A stretch of 64,000 nt of DNA. It comes from Arthrobacter sp. EPSL27. Its GTDB lineage: Bacteria > Actinomycetota > Actinomycetes > Actinomycetales > Micrococcaceae. The DNA lies in contig NZ_LNUT01000005.1 of NCBI RefSeq assembly GCF_001512305.1, positions 437,090-501,089 on the forward strand, given 5' to 3'. The position numbers and the translations under genes were made by a program. Shown piece by piece: positions 24,267 to 34,494 of the stretch (position 1 is its first letter; each line of letters opens with the position of its first letter). The notes under the pieces are model-generated. The model did not search any database. It saw only the letters and a list, made by a program, of their open reading frames with translations, and had not been told where the DNA came from.

Positions 24267-27200
24267 GCTTCACCCACCTCCACGTCTCCACCGCCTTCAG
24301 CGCCCACTATGGGGTGTCCTGGCCGGAGGAGCTGGCCGCCGCCGCGGCCGCGGATGGGGCCACGGCGCTCGCCTGCACCGACCGCGACGGCCTCTACGGC
24401 ACGGTCAAGCACCTGAAGGCCTGCATGGCCGAGGGGCTCGACCCTGTGGTCGGAGTGGACCTGGCGGTCCTGGACGACGACGGCGACCTCCGTACCCAGG
24501 TGGGGGGACGCGTCGTCGTGCTGGCCCACGGCCACAACGACGGCGCAGGCTACCGTGCGCTGTGCCGGCTGATCTCCGATGCGCATGCCCGCACCACGGG
24601 CAAGGCAGGGGGAGCGGTGCCGGTGGCTGTGACCCGGGCCGAGCTGGCCTCCCGCGCCCTGCACCCGGAAACCCTCAAGCCGGTGCTGACCGTGCTGATC
24701 GGGCCGGACTCCGACGCCGGACGCGCCATGGGAGGGCGGCGCTACCTGCGCCCCCGCACCCTGTTCAAGCGCTGGCTCGACGCCATGCCCGCCGGAACCA
24801 TCGCCGCCGAGGTGGTCAGCCAGCTCAGCCCGCCCGGGGAGCCACTCAGCACCGCGCACGCTGTGCGGATGCTCAAGCTCGCCGCTGAACACGGCGTACC
24901 CGCCGTGCTGAGCAACGCCGTGCGCTATGTGGCGGAGGACGGCGCGGCCACCGCGGATGTGCTGGACTCCGCCCGCACCCTCAAATCGCTGCCCGAACTA
25001 TCCGCCGCGCCCCTGCTGCAGCCCAACGGGCAGGGTTGGCTCAAATCCGCCGGCCAGATGCTCCAGCTCGGAAAGGAGATCATGCATGCCGCCGGTTACG
25101 GCGCCGCCGACCTCAAAAGCCTGATGGCGCAGACCGAGGCGCTCGCGGACCGCTGCCGGATGGACCCGGTCACCGACATGGGATGGAAGCAGCCGGTGGT
25201 GCCGGAAGCCTCAGTGATCGGCATCGCCGGAGACGCCCTCGTGGAGCTCACCCAGCGCTGCGAGGCAGGCATCAGCAGGCGGTTCCCCGGGATCACGGGC
25301 AAACCCGCCGGGGAGCTGCGCTCGCGGCTGGAGCACGAATTGCGGATCATCGACAGCCTGGGCTTCGCCGCCTACTTCCTGACCGTGGCCGAGGTGTCCC
25401 GCATGATCCAGGACATGGGGGTCCGGGCCGCGGCCCGTGGCTCGGGGGCCTCCAGCCTGGTCAACTACCTGATCGACGTCAGCCAGGTGAACCCGCTGCA
25501 GCACGACCTCATCTTCGAACGCTTCCTGTCCCGGGACCGCGCCACACTTCCGGACATCGACATCGACGTCGAAAGCGCCGAGCGGCACAACGTGTACCGG
25601 AAGATCTTTGAGCGCTTCGGCTCCGAGCGCGTCACGCTGATGAGCATGCAGAACGGCTACCGCGCCCGCGGCGCCGTGCGCGACGCCGGCCTTGCCCTGG
25701 GCATGGAGGAGGGCGAGATCGGCGACATCGCCAAGCAGCTGTGGCGCTTCTCGGCCCGGAACTTCCGCGAAGCCCTCGAAGAAAAACCCGAGCTGAAAGA
25801 GTTCGCCGGCCGGGTGGGGCAGCGCGACGCCGTCGGGAACCACCAGCTGGATCTGCTGGTGGACCTCACCGAACGGCTGGACCGGCTGCCGCGCCACATT
25901 TCCATGCACCCCTGCGGCGTGATCCTGGGGGACGCCACACTGCTGGACCGCACCCCCGTGCAGCCCAGCGGGGTGGGCCTGCCGATGAGCCAGTTCGACA
26001 AGCACGACATGGATCCCATGGGCATGCTCAAACTCGATGTCCTGGGCGTCCGTATGCAAAGCGCCATGGCCTTCGCCGTCCGCGAAGTGATCCGGCTGCA
26101 CCCCTCCAAGGCCGAGGTGGTGGCCGCCGGGGCGCACCCGCCGGGACCGGACGGGACCGGGCCCGGCTACATCGCCGAGGACGGCCGCATCGACCTCAAT
26201 GCCGTCCCGCTCGACGACGAACCCACCTATGACCTGATCCGCAGCACCCACACCCTGGGCTGCTTCCAGATCGAATCTCCCGGGCAGCGGGAGCTCATCG
26301 GCAAACTCGCCCCCCGGGAGTTCAACGACCTCATCATCGACATTTCCCTGTTCCGGCCGGGCCCGATGAAATCGGACATGGTGCGGCCCTTCCTGGAACA
26401 CCGGCACGGCTTCGCGCCGGAGGTCTACCCGCACCCGGACCTGCGGCACATTTTGAAGGAGACGCACGGTGTCACCGTGTTCCATGAACAGATCCTGAAG
26501 ACGTTCGACGTCATGACCGGGTGCGGGCTGGCCCGGGCAGACGAGTTCCGCCGGGCCCTCGGCAACGAGGCCCTGGAAGGCCGGGTGGAGGAGTTCTTCC
26601 GTAAAGAGGCGCGGGCGCGGGGCTACACCCCCGAGGTGGTGGACAAGGTCTGGGGCACCCTCAAGGCCTTCGGCAGCTTCGGGTTCTGCAAGGCCCACGG
26701 CGCCGCTTTCGCCGTGCCCACCTACCAGTCGGCCTGGCTGAAGACCCACCATCCCGAGGCCTTCCTCGCCGGGCTGTGGGAACACGACCCCGGCATGTAC
26801 CCCAAGCGGCTCCTGGTCGCCGAAGCGCGGCGGATGGGGATCCCCATCCTGCCCCTGGACATCAACCGCAGCCAGGCCGAATACAGGGTGGAACGAGTGG
26901 CCGCCGGCCCGGACCAGGGCAAGCTGGGCATCCGGCTGAGCCTGAACGGCATTTACGGCCTTTCCGGGACCGAGCTGAAGAGGATCGTGGCGGGACAGCC
27001 CTACGACTCGCTCGCCGACCTGCGGGCCAGGTCCCGGCTGAGCAAGCCCAGCATCCAGCGGCTGGCCCAGCTGGGCGCCTTCGACTCCCTGCACCGGGCC
27101 GCCGGCGGCACGGCCAACCGTGCGGACCTGGTGCAGCACCTGCAGACCCTGCAAACCCGGCCGCACCGCAAGGGCATCGACGTGATCGAGGGGCAGCTGG

Positions 27201-27763
27201 CGCTGCCGCTGGGCGACGTCGAGCTGAAAAACCTCAAACCCGGGCTGCCGGCGCCCACCTTGGTCGACACCGTCCGGGCCGAACTGGACCTGATGGCCGT
27301 GGACGTCAGCGGCCACCTCATGGCCAGCCACCGGCCGCTGCTGGACCGGCTGGGGGTCACCACTGCGGACCGGCTGCTGGGCCTGCGCAACGGCACCGAG
27401 GTGCTGGTTGCCGGGGTCCGGGTGGCCACGCAGACCCCGCCCATGCGGGGCGGGCGGCGCGTGGTGTTCATCAGCATCGACGACGGCACCGGCTGCGTGG
27501 ACTCGGTCTTCTTCCATGAAGCCCAGGAGCTGTCCGGTCCGCTGCTGTTCGGCACCCGGCTGCTGCTGATCCGGGGGACCACCCGGCGGACGGGGCCGCG
27601 GGGCATCAGCATCAGCGCCAGCATGGCCTGGGACTTGTCCCGCACCGAGACGCTGCCGTTCCCTGCCCCGGAGGCCGGGATGCCGGACACCCCGGAACCG
27701 CAGCCGCCGGGGCCCCTTGACGGCATCAGCCGCAACCTTGCCATTACCGGGCTGGGCGGCTGA
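24263..27763 (+). CDS. dnaE2: Error-prone DNA polymerase III alpha subunit DnaE2
   Basis: 1166 residues. The N-terminal PHP domain begins 'FTHLHVSTAFSAHYGVSW' and includes 'ALACTDRDGLYG'. The polymerase domain has 'LPDIDIDVES' near residue 430 and the fingers/palm motifs 'GCFQIESPGQRELI' and 'DEFRRALGNEA'. A C-terminal OB fold ('VLVAGVRVATQ', 'FISIDDGTG') follows. The length matches DnaE2 rather than DnaE1. DnaE2 carries out damage-induced translesion synthesis, normally with ImuB (clamp-binding) and ImuA'. Neither is adjacent here. Confidence 0.95.
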   Translation: MSFTHLHVSTAFSAHYGVSWPEELAAAAAADGATALACTDRDGLYGTVKHLKACMAEGLDPVVGVDLAVLDDDGDLRTQVGGRVVVLAHGHNDGAGYRALCRLISDAHARTTGKAGGAVPVAVTRAELASRALHPETLKPVLTVLIGPDSDAGRAMGGRRYLRPRTLFKRWLDAMPAGTIAAEVVSQLSPPGEPLSTAHAVRMLKLAAEHGVPAVLSNAVRYVAEDGAATADVLDSARTLKSLPELSAAPLLQPNGQGWLKSAGQMLQLGKEIMHAAGYGAADLKSLMAQTEALADRCRMDPVTDMGWKQPVVPEASVIGIAGDALVELTQRCEAGISRRFPGITGKPAGELRSRLEHELRIIDSLGFAAYFLTVAEVSRMIQDMGVRAAARGSGASSLVNYLIDVSQVNPLQHDLIFERFLSRDRATLPDIDIDVESAERHNVYRKIFERFGSERVTLMSMQNGYRARGAVRDAGLALGMEEGEIGDIAKQLWRFSARNFREALEEKPELKEFAGRVGQRDAVGNHQLDLLVDLTERLDRLPRHISMHPCGVILGDATLLDRTPVQPSGVGLPMSQFDKHDMDPMGMLKLDVLGVRMQSAMAFAVREVIRLHPSKAEVVAAGAHPPGPDGTGPGYIAEDGRIDLNAVPLDDEPTYDLIRSTHTLGCFQIESPGQRELIGKLAPREFNDLIIDISLFRPGPMKSDMVRPFLEHRHGFAPEVYPHPDLRHILKETHGVTVFHEQILKTFDVMTGCGLARADEFRRALGNEALEGRVEEFFRKEARARGYTPEVVDKVWGTLKAFGSFGFCKAHGAAFAVPTYQSAWLKTHHPEAFLAGLWEHDPGMYPKRLLVAEARRMGIPILPLDINRSQAEYRVERVAAGPDQGKLGIRLSLNGIYGLSGTELKRIVAGQPYDSLADLRARSRLSKPSIQRLAQLGAFDSLHRAAGGTANRADLVQHLQTLQTRPHRKGIDVIEGQLALPLGDVELKNLKPGLPAPTLVDTVRAELDLMAVDVSGHLMASHRPLLDRLGVTTADRLLGLRNGTEVLVAGVRVATQTPPMRGGRRVVFISIDDGTGCVDSVFFHEAQELSGPLLFGTRLLLIRGTTRRTGPRGISISASMAWDLSRTETLPFPAPEAGMPDTPEPQPPGPLDGISRNLAITGLGG

Positions 27764-27869
27764 GTGGCGCGTTGGTTGGCCTCTTCAGAAACCGATAGCA
27801 TGGACGAGGCTGGCTGTGGTCCCCGTACGCCACAAGCTACGAAGCCTTAACTTTGAATAGGAGACACCC

Positions 27870-29879
27870 GTGTCAGATGCCCAGCAGATCACCCTTCTCG
27901 TCGATGGCGAAGAGACCAAGGTGACTACCGGGACCACCGGCGCGGAACTCTTCTTTGAGCGCCGCGACGTCGTTGTGGCCCGCGTCAACGGCGAACTGAA
28001 GGACCTGGACCAGCCGCTGCCTGAGGGCGCCGCGGTGGAGGGCGTCACCATCGAGTCCCCGGACGGCCTCAACGTCCTGCGCCACTCCACGGCCCATGTC
28101 ATGGCCCAGGCCGTGCAGCAGCTGCGCCCCGGCGCCAAGCTCGGCATCGGCCCCTACATCACCGACGGCTTCTACTTCGACTTCGACGTCGAGGAGCCGT
28201 TTACGCCCGAGGACCTGAAGACCCTGGAAAAGATGATGCTCAAGATCATCAACCAGAACCAGAAGTTCGTCCGCCGCGTGGTGTCCGAGGACGAGGCCCG
28301 CGAGGCCATGAAGGACGAGCCCTACAAGCTCGAGCTGCTGGGCAAGAAGAATGACGCCGCCGACGCCGGTGAAGGCATCAACGTCGAGGTCGGCGCCGGC
28401 GACATCACCATCTACGACAATGTGGACCGCAAGAGCGGCGACAGCGTCTGGTGCGACCTGTGCCGCGGGCCCCACCTGCCCAACACCAAGATGATCTCCA
28501 ACGCGTTCGCCCTCACCCGGTCCTCGGCCGCCTACTGGCTGGGCAACCAGAACAACCAGCAGCTGCAGCGGATCTACGGCACGGCCTGGCCCACCAAGGA
28601 CGCCCTCAAGGCCTACCAGGAGCGCATTGCCGAGGCCGAGCGCCGCGACCACCGCAAGCTCGGCGCGGAACTGGACCTGTTCTCCTTCCCGGACGAACTG
28701 GGCTCCGGCCTGCCGGTGTTCCACCCCAAGGGCGGCATCATCCGCAAGGCCATGGAGGACTACTCCCGGCAGCGCCACGTCGACGCCGGCTATGAGTTCG
28801 TCTACACCCCGCACATCACCAAGGGACACCTGTACGAGGTCTCCGGCCACCTGGACTGGTACCGCGACGGCATGTTCCCGGCCATGCACATCGATGCGGA
28901 ACTGAACGAGGACGGCACGGTCCGCAAGCCCGGCCAGGACTACTACCTGAAGCCGATGAACTGCCCCATGCACAACCTCATCTTCCGCTCCCGCGGCCGG
29001 TCCTACCGCGAGCTGCCCCTGCGGTTGTTCGAGTTCGGCTCCGTCTACCGGTACGAGAAGTCCGGCGTGGTGCACGGCCTGACGCGCGTGCGCGGCATGA
29101 CACAGGACGACGCGCACATCTACTGCACGCGCGAGCAGATGAAGGACGAGCTCACCGGCACGCTGAACTTCGTACTGGGCCTGCTCAAGGACTACGGCCT
29201 GGATGATTTCTACCTGGAGCTGTCCACCAAGAACGAGGACAAGTTCGTCGGTGACGACGCCGCCTGGGACGAAGCCACCCGCACCCTCGCCGAGGTGGCC
29301 GAGGCCTCCGGCCTGGAGCTCATCCCGGATCCGGGCGGAGCCGCGTTCTACGGCCCCAAGATCTCTGTCCAGGCCAAGGACGCCCTGGGCCGCACCTGGC
29401 AGATGTCCACCATCCAGCTGGACTTCAACCTGCCCGAGCGCTTCGAACTCGAATTCCAGGCCGCGGACGGCACCCGCCAGCGCCCCGTCATGATCCACCG
29501 CGCCCTGTTCGGTTCCGTGGAACGGTTCATGGGTGTGCTCACCGAGCACTACGCCGGGGCCTTCCCGGCCTGGCTGGCCCCCGTCCAGGTGGTCGGCATC
29601 CCGGTGGCCGAAGCGTTCAACGACTACATGTTCGACGTCGTGGACCAGCTCAAGGCCGCCGGCATCCGTGCCGAGGTCGACATTTCCTCAGACCGCTTCC
29701 CGAAGAAGATCCGGACGGCCAGCAAGGACAAGATCCCGTTCGTGCTGATCGCAGGAGGCGACGACGCCGAGGCCGGCGCCGTGTCCTTCCGGTTCCGCGA
29801 CGGCAGCCAGGACAACGGCGTGCCGGTGGCCGAGGCTGTCCAGCGGATCGTCGACGCCGTCCGCAACCGGACCAGCTAG
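27870..29879 (+). CDS. thrS: Threonyl-tRNA synthetase
   Basis: 669 residues: TGS domain (about 1-65), editing domain with '[11 protein letters not shown]' and '[12 protein letters not shown]' (the HxxxH...CxxxH set that clears Ser-tRNA), class II catalytic core with 'MNCPMHN' (zinc Cys), '[14 protein letters not shown]' and '[13 protein letters not shown]', and the anticodon-binding domain at the C-terminus. The start is GTG, with AGGAGACACCC upstream. It opens the conserved thrS-HIT-pgsA run. No T-box leader is seen in the 106-bp upstream region. Confidence 0.97.
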   Translation: MSDAQQITLLVDGEETKVTTGTTGAELFFERRDVVVARVNGELKDLDQPLPEGAAVEGVTIESPDGLNVLRHSTAHVMAQAVQQLRPGAKLGIGPYITDGFYFDFDVEEPFTPEDLKTLEKMMLKIINQNQKFVRRVVSEDEAREAMKDEPYKLELLGKKNDAADAGEGINVEVGAGDITIYDNVDRKSGDSVWCDLCRGPHLPNTKMISNAFALTRSSAAYWLGNQNNQQLQRIYGTAWPTKDALKAYQERIAEAERRDHRKLGAELDLFSFPDELGSGLPVFHPKGGIIRKAMEDYSRQRHVDAGYEFVYTPHITKGHLYEVSGHLDWYRDGMFPAMHIDAELNEDGTVRKPGQDYYLKPMNCPMHNLIFRSRGRSYRELPLRLFEFGSVYRYEKSGVVHGLTRVRGMTQDDAHIYCTREQMKDELTGTLNFVLGLLKDYGLDDFYLELSTKNEDKFVGDDAAWDEATRTLAEVAEASGLELIPDPGGAAFYGPKISVQAKDALGRTWQMSTIQLDFNLPERFELEFQAADGTRQRPVMIHRALFGSVERFMGVLTEHYAGAFPAWLAPVQVVGIPVAEAFNDYMFDVVDQLKAAGIRAEVDISSDRFPKKIRTASKDKIPFVLIAGGDDAEAGAVSFRFRDGSQDNGVPVAEAVQRIVDAVRNRTS

Positions 29880-29893
29880 CGGGGGAGCAACAC

Positions 29894-30499
29894 GTGCAGG
29901 AAACCACAGGGGCCGTTCCGGAGTATCCGGGGGACGACGGCGTGACCGACGACTTTGGCCTGGCCGGCGTACCGGACGCGTTCCAGCGCCTGTGGACCCC
30001 GCACCGGATGGCCTACATCAAGGGCGGGCAGCACCAGTTCAAGAACGTGGACGACTGCCCGTTCTGCGTGGCGCCCGAACGCGAGGATGACGATTCACTG
30101 ATCGTCTACCGCGGGCGGACCAGCTACGTGGTGCTCAACCTCTTCCCGTACAACCCCGGCCACCTGCTGGTCTGCCCCTACCGGCACATCCCCGACTACA
30201 CGGACCTGACCGTGGAAGAGACGGCCGAATTTGCCGAGCTGACCCAGACGGCCATGCGCGTGCTGCGCAAGGTCGCCAACCCCACCGGATTCAACCTGGG
30301 GATGAACCAGGGCGTCACCGGCGGCGCCGGGATCGCAGGGCACCTGCACCAGCACGTGGTGCCCCGCTGGGGCGGGGACGGGAACTTCTTCCCGATCATC
30401 GCCCAGACCAAGGCCATCACCCAGACCCTGGGCGAGGTGCGCCAGCAGGTCGCCGAGGCATGGCCCCAAACGACCGCCGGGGCCACGGATGCTGAATAG
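29894..30499 (+). CDS. HIT family protein, Ap4A phosphorylase-like
   Basis: 201 residues with the histidine triad 'GHLHQHVVPRW' near residue 150 and 'DDCPFCVAPER' forming part of a zinc site. The gene order thrS-HIT-pgsA and the length fit the M. tuberculosis Rv2613c type, described as an Ap4A phosphorylase. Starts with GTG, GGGGGAG upstream. Its end overlaps pgsA by 11 bp. Confidence 0.88.
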   Translation: MQETTGAVPEYPGDDGVTDDFGLAGVPDAFQRLWTPHRMAYIKGGQHQFKNVDDCPFCVAPEREDDDSLIVYRGRTSYVVLNLFPYNPGHLLVCPYRHIPDYTDLTVEETAEFAELTQTAMRVLRKVANPTGFNLGMNQGVTGGAGIAGHLHQHVVPRWGGDGNFFPIIAQTKAITQTLGEVRQQVAEAWPQTTAGATDAE

Positions 30500-31127
30500 G
30501 CACGCGCGCGGGTTCTTCACCGCGCTGTTCTCGCCCCTGGCGCGCTGGCTCCTGCGGATAGGGGTGTCCCCGGATGCCGTGACCATCGTCGGAACACTGG
30601 GCGTGGTGGTCGGGGCGCTGGTGTTCTACCCGCTGGGCCAGCTCTGGTGGGGCACCATCTTTATCACGGCCTTCATCTTCTCCGACGTCATCGACGGCAT
30701 CATGGCCCGGATGCAGCAGGGCGGCGGGCGCTGGGGCAACTTCCTGGACTCCACCCTGGACCGGGTGGCCGACGGGGCGCTGTTCGCCGGCGTCGCGGTC
30801 TGGTTCTTCACCGGAGGGGCGGACACCCCGGTGGCCGTTGCCGCCGTCGTCTGCCTGGTCCTGGGCATGGTGGTGTCCTACGCGCGGGCGAAGGCCGAGT
30901 CGCTGGGCTTCGAGGCCAATGTCGGCATTGCCGAGCGCGCGGAGCGGCTCGTCTCCGTCCTGGTGGTCACCGGGTTCACCGGGCTGGGACTGCCCACCGT
31001 GGTGCTGTTCGCGACGCTCTGCCTCCTGGCCGCGGCAAGCCTCGTGACGGTCATCCAGCGGATGGTCACGGTGCGCCGCCAGGCGTTCGAAGAGTCCGGT
31101 GGAACCGCGGCGGAACAGGCCGCTTGA
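30489..31127 (+). CDS. pgsA: CDP-alcohol phosphatidyltransferase, phosphatidylinositol-phosphate synthase type
   Basis: 212 residues, about six membrane helices. The catalytic signature D-x2-D-G-x2-A-R-x8-G-x3-D-x3-D is complete near residues 65-88 ('DVIDGIMAR' ... 'GNFLDSTLD'). In actinobacteria the enzyme next to this HIT gene makes phosphatidylinositol phosphate from CDP-diacylglycerol and inositol phosphate, the root of PI and mannosylated lipids. The acyltransferase and mannosyltransferase genes that follow it in mycobacteria are not here; pdxS is next. Confidence 0.88.
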   Translation: MLNRHARGFFTALFSPLARWLLRIGVSPDAVTIVGTLGVVVGALVFYPLGQLWWGTIFITAFIFSDVIDGIMARMQQGGGRWGNFLDSTLDRVADGALFAGVAVWFFTGGADTPVAVAAVVCLVLGMVVSYARAKAESLGFEANVGIAERAERLVSVLVVTGFTGLGLPTVVLFATLCLLAAASLVTVIQRMVTVRRQAFEESGGTAAEQAA

Positions 31128-31313
31128 CCGTCCGCATCCGCCGCGACGTACCCGGTGTAACCGGAATTCAGCGCGGCGCGGCGGGGGACTAGTATTAGCA
31201 CTACCGGCCAATGGATCCGGTAATCCGGTGTGTGCGGCGCGGTGTATGCGCGATTGTCATCCGCGTGCCGTCCGCGCGCCGGCGAGGTCATCTATCTACC
31301 CATAGGGGTTTTT

Positions 31314-32240
31314 GTGTCTACACCTGATGTAAGCAGCGAAGCCGGCGCGTCCGCGAAGAGCGTCACGGGCAGCAACCGCGTCAAGCGCGGCATGGCGGAG
31401 ATGCTCAAGGGCGGCGTCATCATGGACGTCGTCAACGTCGAGCAGGCCCGCATCGCCGAAGATGCCGGAGCCGTGGCAGTCATGGCGCTGGAACGCGTCC
31501 CCGCCGATATCCGCGCCCAGGGCGGCGTGTCCCGCATGTCCGATCCGGACATGATCGAGGCCATCATCAATGCCGTGTCCATCCCGGTCATGGCGAAGGT
31601 CCGGATCGGCCACTTCGTCGAGGCCCAGGTCATCCAGACCCTCGGCGTGGACTACATCGACGAGTCCGAGGTCCTGACCCCGGCCGACTACGCCAACCAC
31701 ATCGACAAGTGGAACTTCACCGTTCCCTTCGTCTGCGGCGCCACCAACCTCGGTGAGGCCCTGCGCCGCATCAACGAGGGTGCGGCCATGATCCGCTCCA
31801 AGGGCGAGGCCGGCACCGGCGACGTCTCCAACGCCACCACCCACATGCGCCAGATCCGCGCCGAGATCAAGAAGCTCGCCGCCCTGCCCGAGGACGAGCT
31901 CTACGTCGCCGCCAAGGAACTGCAGGCCCCGTACGAACTGGTCAAGGAAGTTGCCTCCACCGGCAAGCTCCCCGTGGTCCTGTTCACCGCCGGCGGCATC
32001 GCCACCCCGGCCGACGCCGCGATGATGATGCAGCTCGGCGCCGACGGCGTCTTCGTGGGCTCCGGCATCTTCAAGTCCGGCAACCCGGCCCAGCGTGCGG
32101 CCGCCGTCGTGAAGGCCACCACCTTCTTCGACGACCCGGAGGAAATCGCCAAGGCCTCCCGCGGCCTGGGTGAGGCAATGGTCGGCATCAACGTGGATGA
32201 AATCCCGCAGCCGCACCGCCTCGCCGAGCGCGGCTGGTAA
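31314..32240 (+). CDS. pdxS: Pyridoxal 5'-phosphate synthase, lyase subunit PdxS
   Basis: 308 residues, a TIM barrel with '[21 protein letters not shown]' region, catalytic lysines in 'MAKVRIGHF' and '[10 protein letters not shown]', and phosphate loop '[15 protein letters not shown]' and '[11 protein letters not shown]'. It makes PLP from ribose 5-phosphate, glyceraldehyde 3-phosphate and ammonia supplied by PdxT. GTG start at 31314, preceded by AGGGG. TAGTAT near 31190 is a possible -10. PdxT is about 7 kb away instead of adjacent. Confidence 0.96.
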   Translation: MSTPDVSSEAGASAKSVTGSNRVKRGMAEMLKGGVIMDVVNVEQARIAEDAGAVAVMALERVPADIRAQGGVSRMSDPDMIEAIINAVSIPVMAKVRIGHFVEAQVIQTLGVDYIDESEVLTPADYANHIDKWNFTVPFVCGATNLGEALRRINEGAAMIRSKGEAGTGDVSNATTHMRQIRAEIKKLAALPEDELYVAAKELQAPYELVKEVASTGKLPVVLFTAGGIATPADAAMMMQLGADGVFVGSGIFKSGNPAQRAAAVVKATTFFDDPEEIAKASRGLGEAMVGINVDEIPQPHRLAERGW

Positions 32241-32295
32241 CGGAAGGCGACCGTAGCGCCTGACTCAATCGGCTTAATAAGAGAGACTGCAGAGG

Positions 32296-32333
32296 CTCCA
32301 TGAGCGAGGCGCTTCGGCGCCGAGCTTATGGAG
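32296..32333 (+). other. UUCG-capped hairpin in the pdxS 3' region
   Basis: CTCCAT pairs with ATGGAG, AGC with GCT and GGCGC with GCGCC, with the loop TTCG closed by C-G (a canonical stable tetraloop). Between the stems are two opposed GA dinucleotides, which can form tandem sheared G-A pairs, plus one G/T opposition. It lies 56 bp after the pdxS stop and before a strong terminator. It may be a 3'-end stabiliser, a repeat-family element or a small RNA domain. Confidence 0.6.
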
Positions 32334-32346
32334 AAGCTGTCGAACG

Positions 32347-32390
32347 CGGCGGCCGGTCACCATATTGGTGACCGGCCGCCGTCGTTTGTT
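32347..32390. terminator. Strong terminator between convergent pdxS and peptidase genes
   Basis: A 15-bp perfect stem, CGGCGGCCGGTCACC (32347-32361) with GGTGACCGGCCGCCG (32367-32381), loop ATATT, followed by TCGTTTGTTCT on the plus strand. Confidence 0.88.
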
Positions 32391-32400
32391 CTAGAGGGAG

Positions 32401-34413
32401 CTACTCGAGGCCGCGGCGCTTCAGCAGCGGTTCGAGGCCGGCGTCGCGGCCGCGGAACGCGCGGAAGGACTCCAGCGGGTCGCGGCTGTTGCCCCGGGAG
32501 AGCAGTTCGGCGCGGAAGAAGTCGCCGTTGGCCCGGGTGAGGCCGCCGTTGTCCTTGAACCACTCCACCGTCTCGGCGTCCAGTACTTCGCTCCAGATGT
32601 AGGAGTAGTAGCCCGCGGCGTAGCCGGCGCCGGCGAAGATGTGCTGGAAGTAGCCGGTGCGGTAGCGCGGCGGGATCAGGTGGTGCGCCACACCGGCGGC
32701 CGCGAGGGCCTTGGCCTCGAATTCCATGACGTCCTCGGGCACCTCGGAACCGTCCAGCACATGCCAGGCGAGGTCCAGCAGGGCTGCGCCGAGGTACTCG
32801 GTGGTGCCGAAGCCCTCGCCCCACAGCCGGGCGGCGTCGAGCTTGTCCACCACCTCCAGCGGCAGCGCCTCGCCCGTGGCGTGGTGGCGTGCGTAGTTGG
32901 CCAGGACTTCCGGCCACATGATCCACATTTCATTCACCTGTGAGGGATATTCCACGAAGTCCCGCGGCACGGAAGTGCCCGAGAACCGCGGGTAGGTGAC
33001 CGCGGAGAACAGGCCGTGCAGGGCGTGGCCGAACTCGTGGAACGTGGTGCGGAGCTCGTCGAGGGTCAGGAGTGTGGGTTCGCCGGCCGGCGGCTTGGAG
33101 ATGTTGAGGTTGTTGATCACCACGGGCCGGGTGCCGAGCAGCCCGGACTGTTCCACGAGGGAGTTCATCCACGCCCCGCCGCGCTTGGACTCGCGGGTGT
33201 AGTAGTCGCCCAGGAACAGCCCCAGCTCGGTCCCGTCCGCATTGCGGACCTCCCAGACGCGCACGTCGGGGTGGTAGCCGGCGAGGTCGGCGCGTTCGTG
33301 GAACGTGATGCCGTAGAGCGCATTGGCGGCGAAGAACACGCCGTCGTTGAGGACCCGGTCCAGCTCAAAATAGGGGCGCAGGGCCTGCTCGTCCACCGCG
33401 TACCGTTCACGTTTAACCTTCGCGGAATAGTAGGCCCAGTCCCAGGCCTCGAGGGGGTGGCCGGCTGCTTCCGCCAGCGCCTCGGCCTCGGCGTCGGCGT
33501 TCCGGACGGCAGCCGGTGCCAGCCGGTTCATCATGGTCTGCACGGCGGCGAAGTCCGGCGCCGTCTGCTGGTCCACCACCAGCTCGGCGTAGTTGGCGAA
33601 GCCCAGCAGTGCGGCCTTCTCGGCCCGGAGCCGGGCCGTGTCCTTCACCAGGTCCAGGACGTCGAGGGCGGATCCGTCGCTGCCGCGGCCGACCGAGGCC
33701 TCGTAGAGGCGGCGGCGGACGTCCCGGTTGTCCAGGGCGGCGAGGGCGGGCTGGTTGCTGGGCTGGATCAGGGTCAGCAGGTACTTGCCCTCGTGCCCGG
33801 CGGTGCGGGCGGCCTCCGCCGCGCTGGCGACGTCGTCCGCAGGCAGGCCGGCGAGCTCGGCGGCGTCGTCGAGCAGCAGTGAGGCGGCCTTCATCGCTTC
33901 CTTGACCCGCTGGCCGAACTCGGTGCCGAGCCGGGACAGCTCGGCGTTGACGGCCTTGAGCCGTTCCTGCCCGGCGTCGTCGAGCTGGATGCCGGACTGG
34001 CGGAATTCCTTGAGGTACTCGTCCACCAGCCGCGCGGATTCGGCGTCGAGCTGGTCCGTGGGGACGGCGGCGAACCGTTCGTAGAGCCCCCGGTTCAGGT
34101 AGACGGCGTCCTGGTGCGCCGAGAACCGCGGGGACAGGACGGTTTCGAGGCTGCGGATGGCGTCCGAGGCGTCCGCCGAGACGAGGGTGTAGAAGGATGC
34201 CGCCGCACGCTGCAGGAGCTGGCCGGACCGTTCCATGGCCAGCACCGTGTTTTCAAACGTGGCGGGCTCCGGGGTGTCCACGATCGCCTGGATCTCCGCG
34301 AGGTGCCCGGCCAGGCCGGCGTCGACGGCTTCGGCGTAATGCTCGGCGGTGATGTCCGCAAACGGCGGCAGGCCGAACGGCAGGGGACTGGGGCTCATCA
34401 GGGGATTAGTCAT
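32401..34413 (-). CDS. M3 family metallopeptidase (oligopeptidase A / Dcp type)
   Basis: 670 residues with the M3 zinc motif 'TTFHEFGHALHG' near residue 460 and the third ligand region 'YPSQVNEMWIMWPEVL' downstream. Full-length for peptidyl-dipeptidase Dcp/oligopeptidase A, with no signal peptide, so it should degrade short peptides in the cytosol. ATG at 34413 begins MTNPLMSPSPLPFGLPPF. Interposed between pdxS and pdxT. Confidence 0.93.
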   Translation of the reverse strand: MTNPLMSPSPLPFGLPPFADITAEHYAEAVDAGLAGHLAEIQAIVDTPEPATFENTVLAMERSGQLLQRAAASFYTLVSADASDAIRSLETVLSPRFSAHQDAVYLNRGLYERFAAVPTDQLDAESARLVDEYLKEFRQSGIQLDDAGQERLKAVNAELSRLGTEFGQRVKEAMKAASLLLDDAAELAGLPADDVASAAEAARTAGHEGKYLLTLIQPSNQPALAALDNRDVRRRLYEASVGRGSDGSALDVLDLVKDTARLRAEKAALLGFANYAELVVDQQTAPDFAAVQTMMNRLAPAAVRNADAEAEALAEAAGHPLEAWDWAYYSAKVKRERYAVDEQALRPYFELDRVLNDGVFFAANALYGITFHERADLAGYHPDVRVWEVRNADGTELGLFLGDYYTRESKRGGAWMNSLVEQSGLLGTRPVVINNLNISKPPAGEPTLLTLDELRTTFHEFGHALHGLFSAVTYPRFSGTSVPRDFVEYPSQVNEMWIMWPEVLANYARHHATGEALPLEVVDKLDAARLWGEGFGTTEYLGAALLDLAWHVLDGSEVPEDVMEFEAKALAAAGVAHHLIPPRYRTGYFQHIFAGAGYAAGYYSYIWSEVLDAETVEWFKDNGGLTRANGDFFRAELLSRGNSRDPLESFRAFRGRDAGLEPLLKRRGLE

Positions 34414-34494
34414 GAAACGACTCTTTCATGTAAAGGGATGGGCATCAACGGCCTGCTAAGCGTGTTGTGCCCGTCGCCGCCGTAGGATTGCGCC

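Noticed and set aside
25211..27517. A 768-codon open frame antisense to dnaE2
   Set aside because: Same third-position GC artefact; the product is His/Gly/Val-rich without domains, and dnaE2 is intact on the other strand.
27764..27869. Possible T-box leader before thrS
   Set aside because: The region is only 106 bp and lacks the T-box sequence and specifier-loop architecture.
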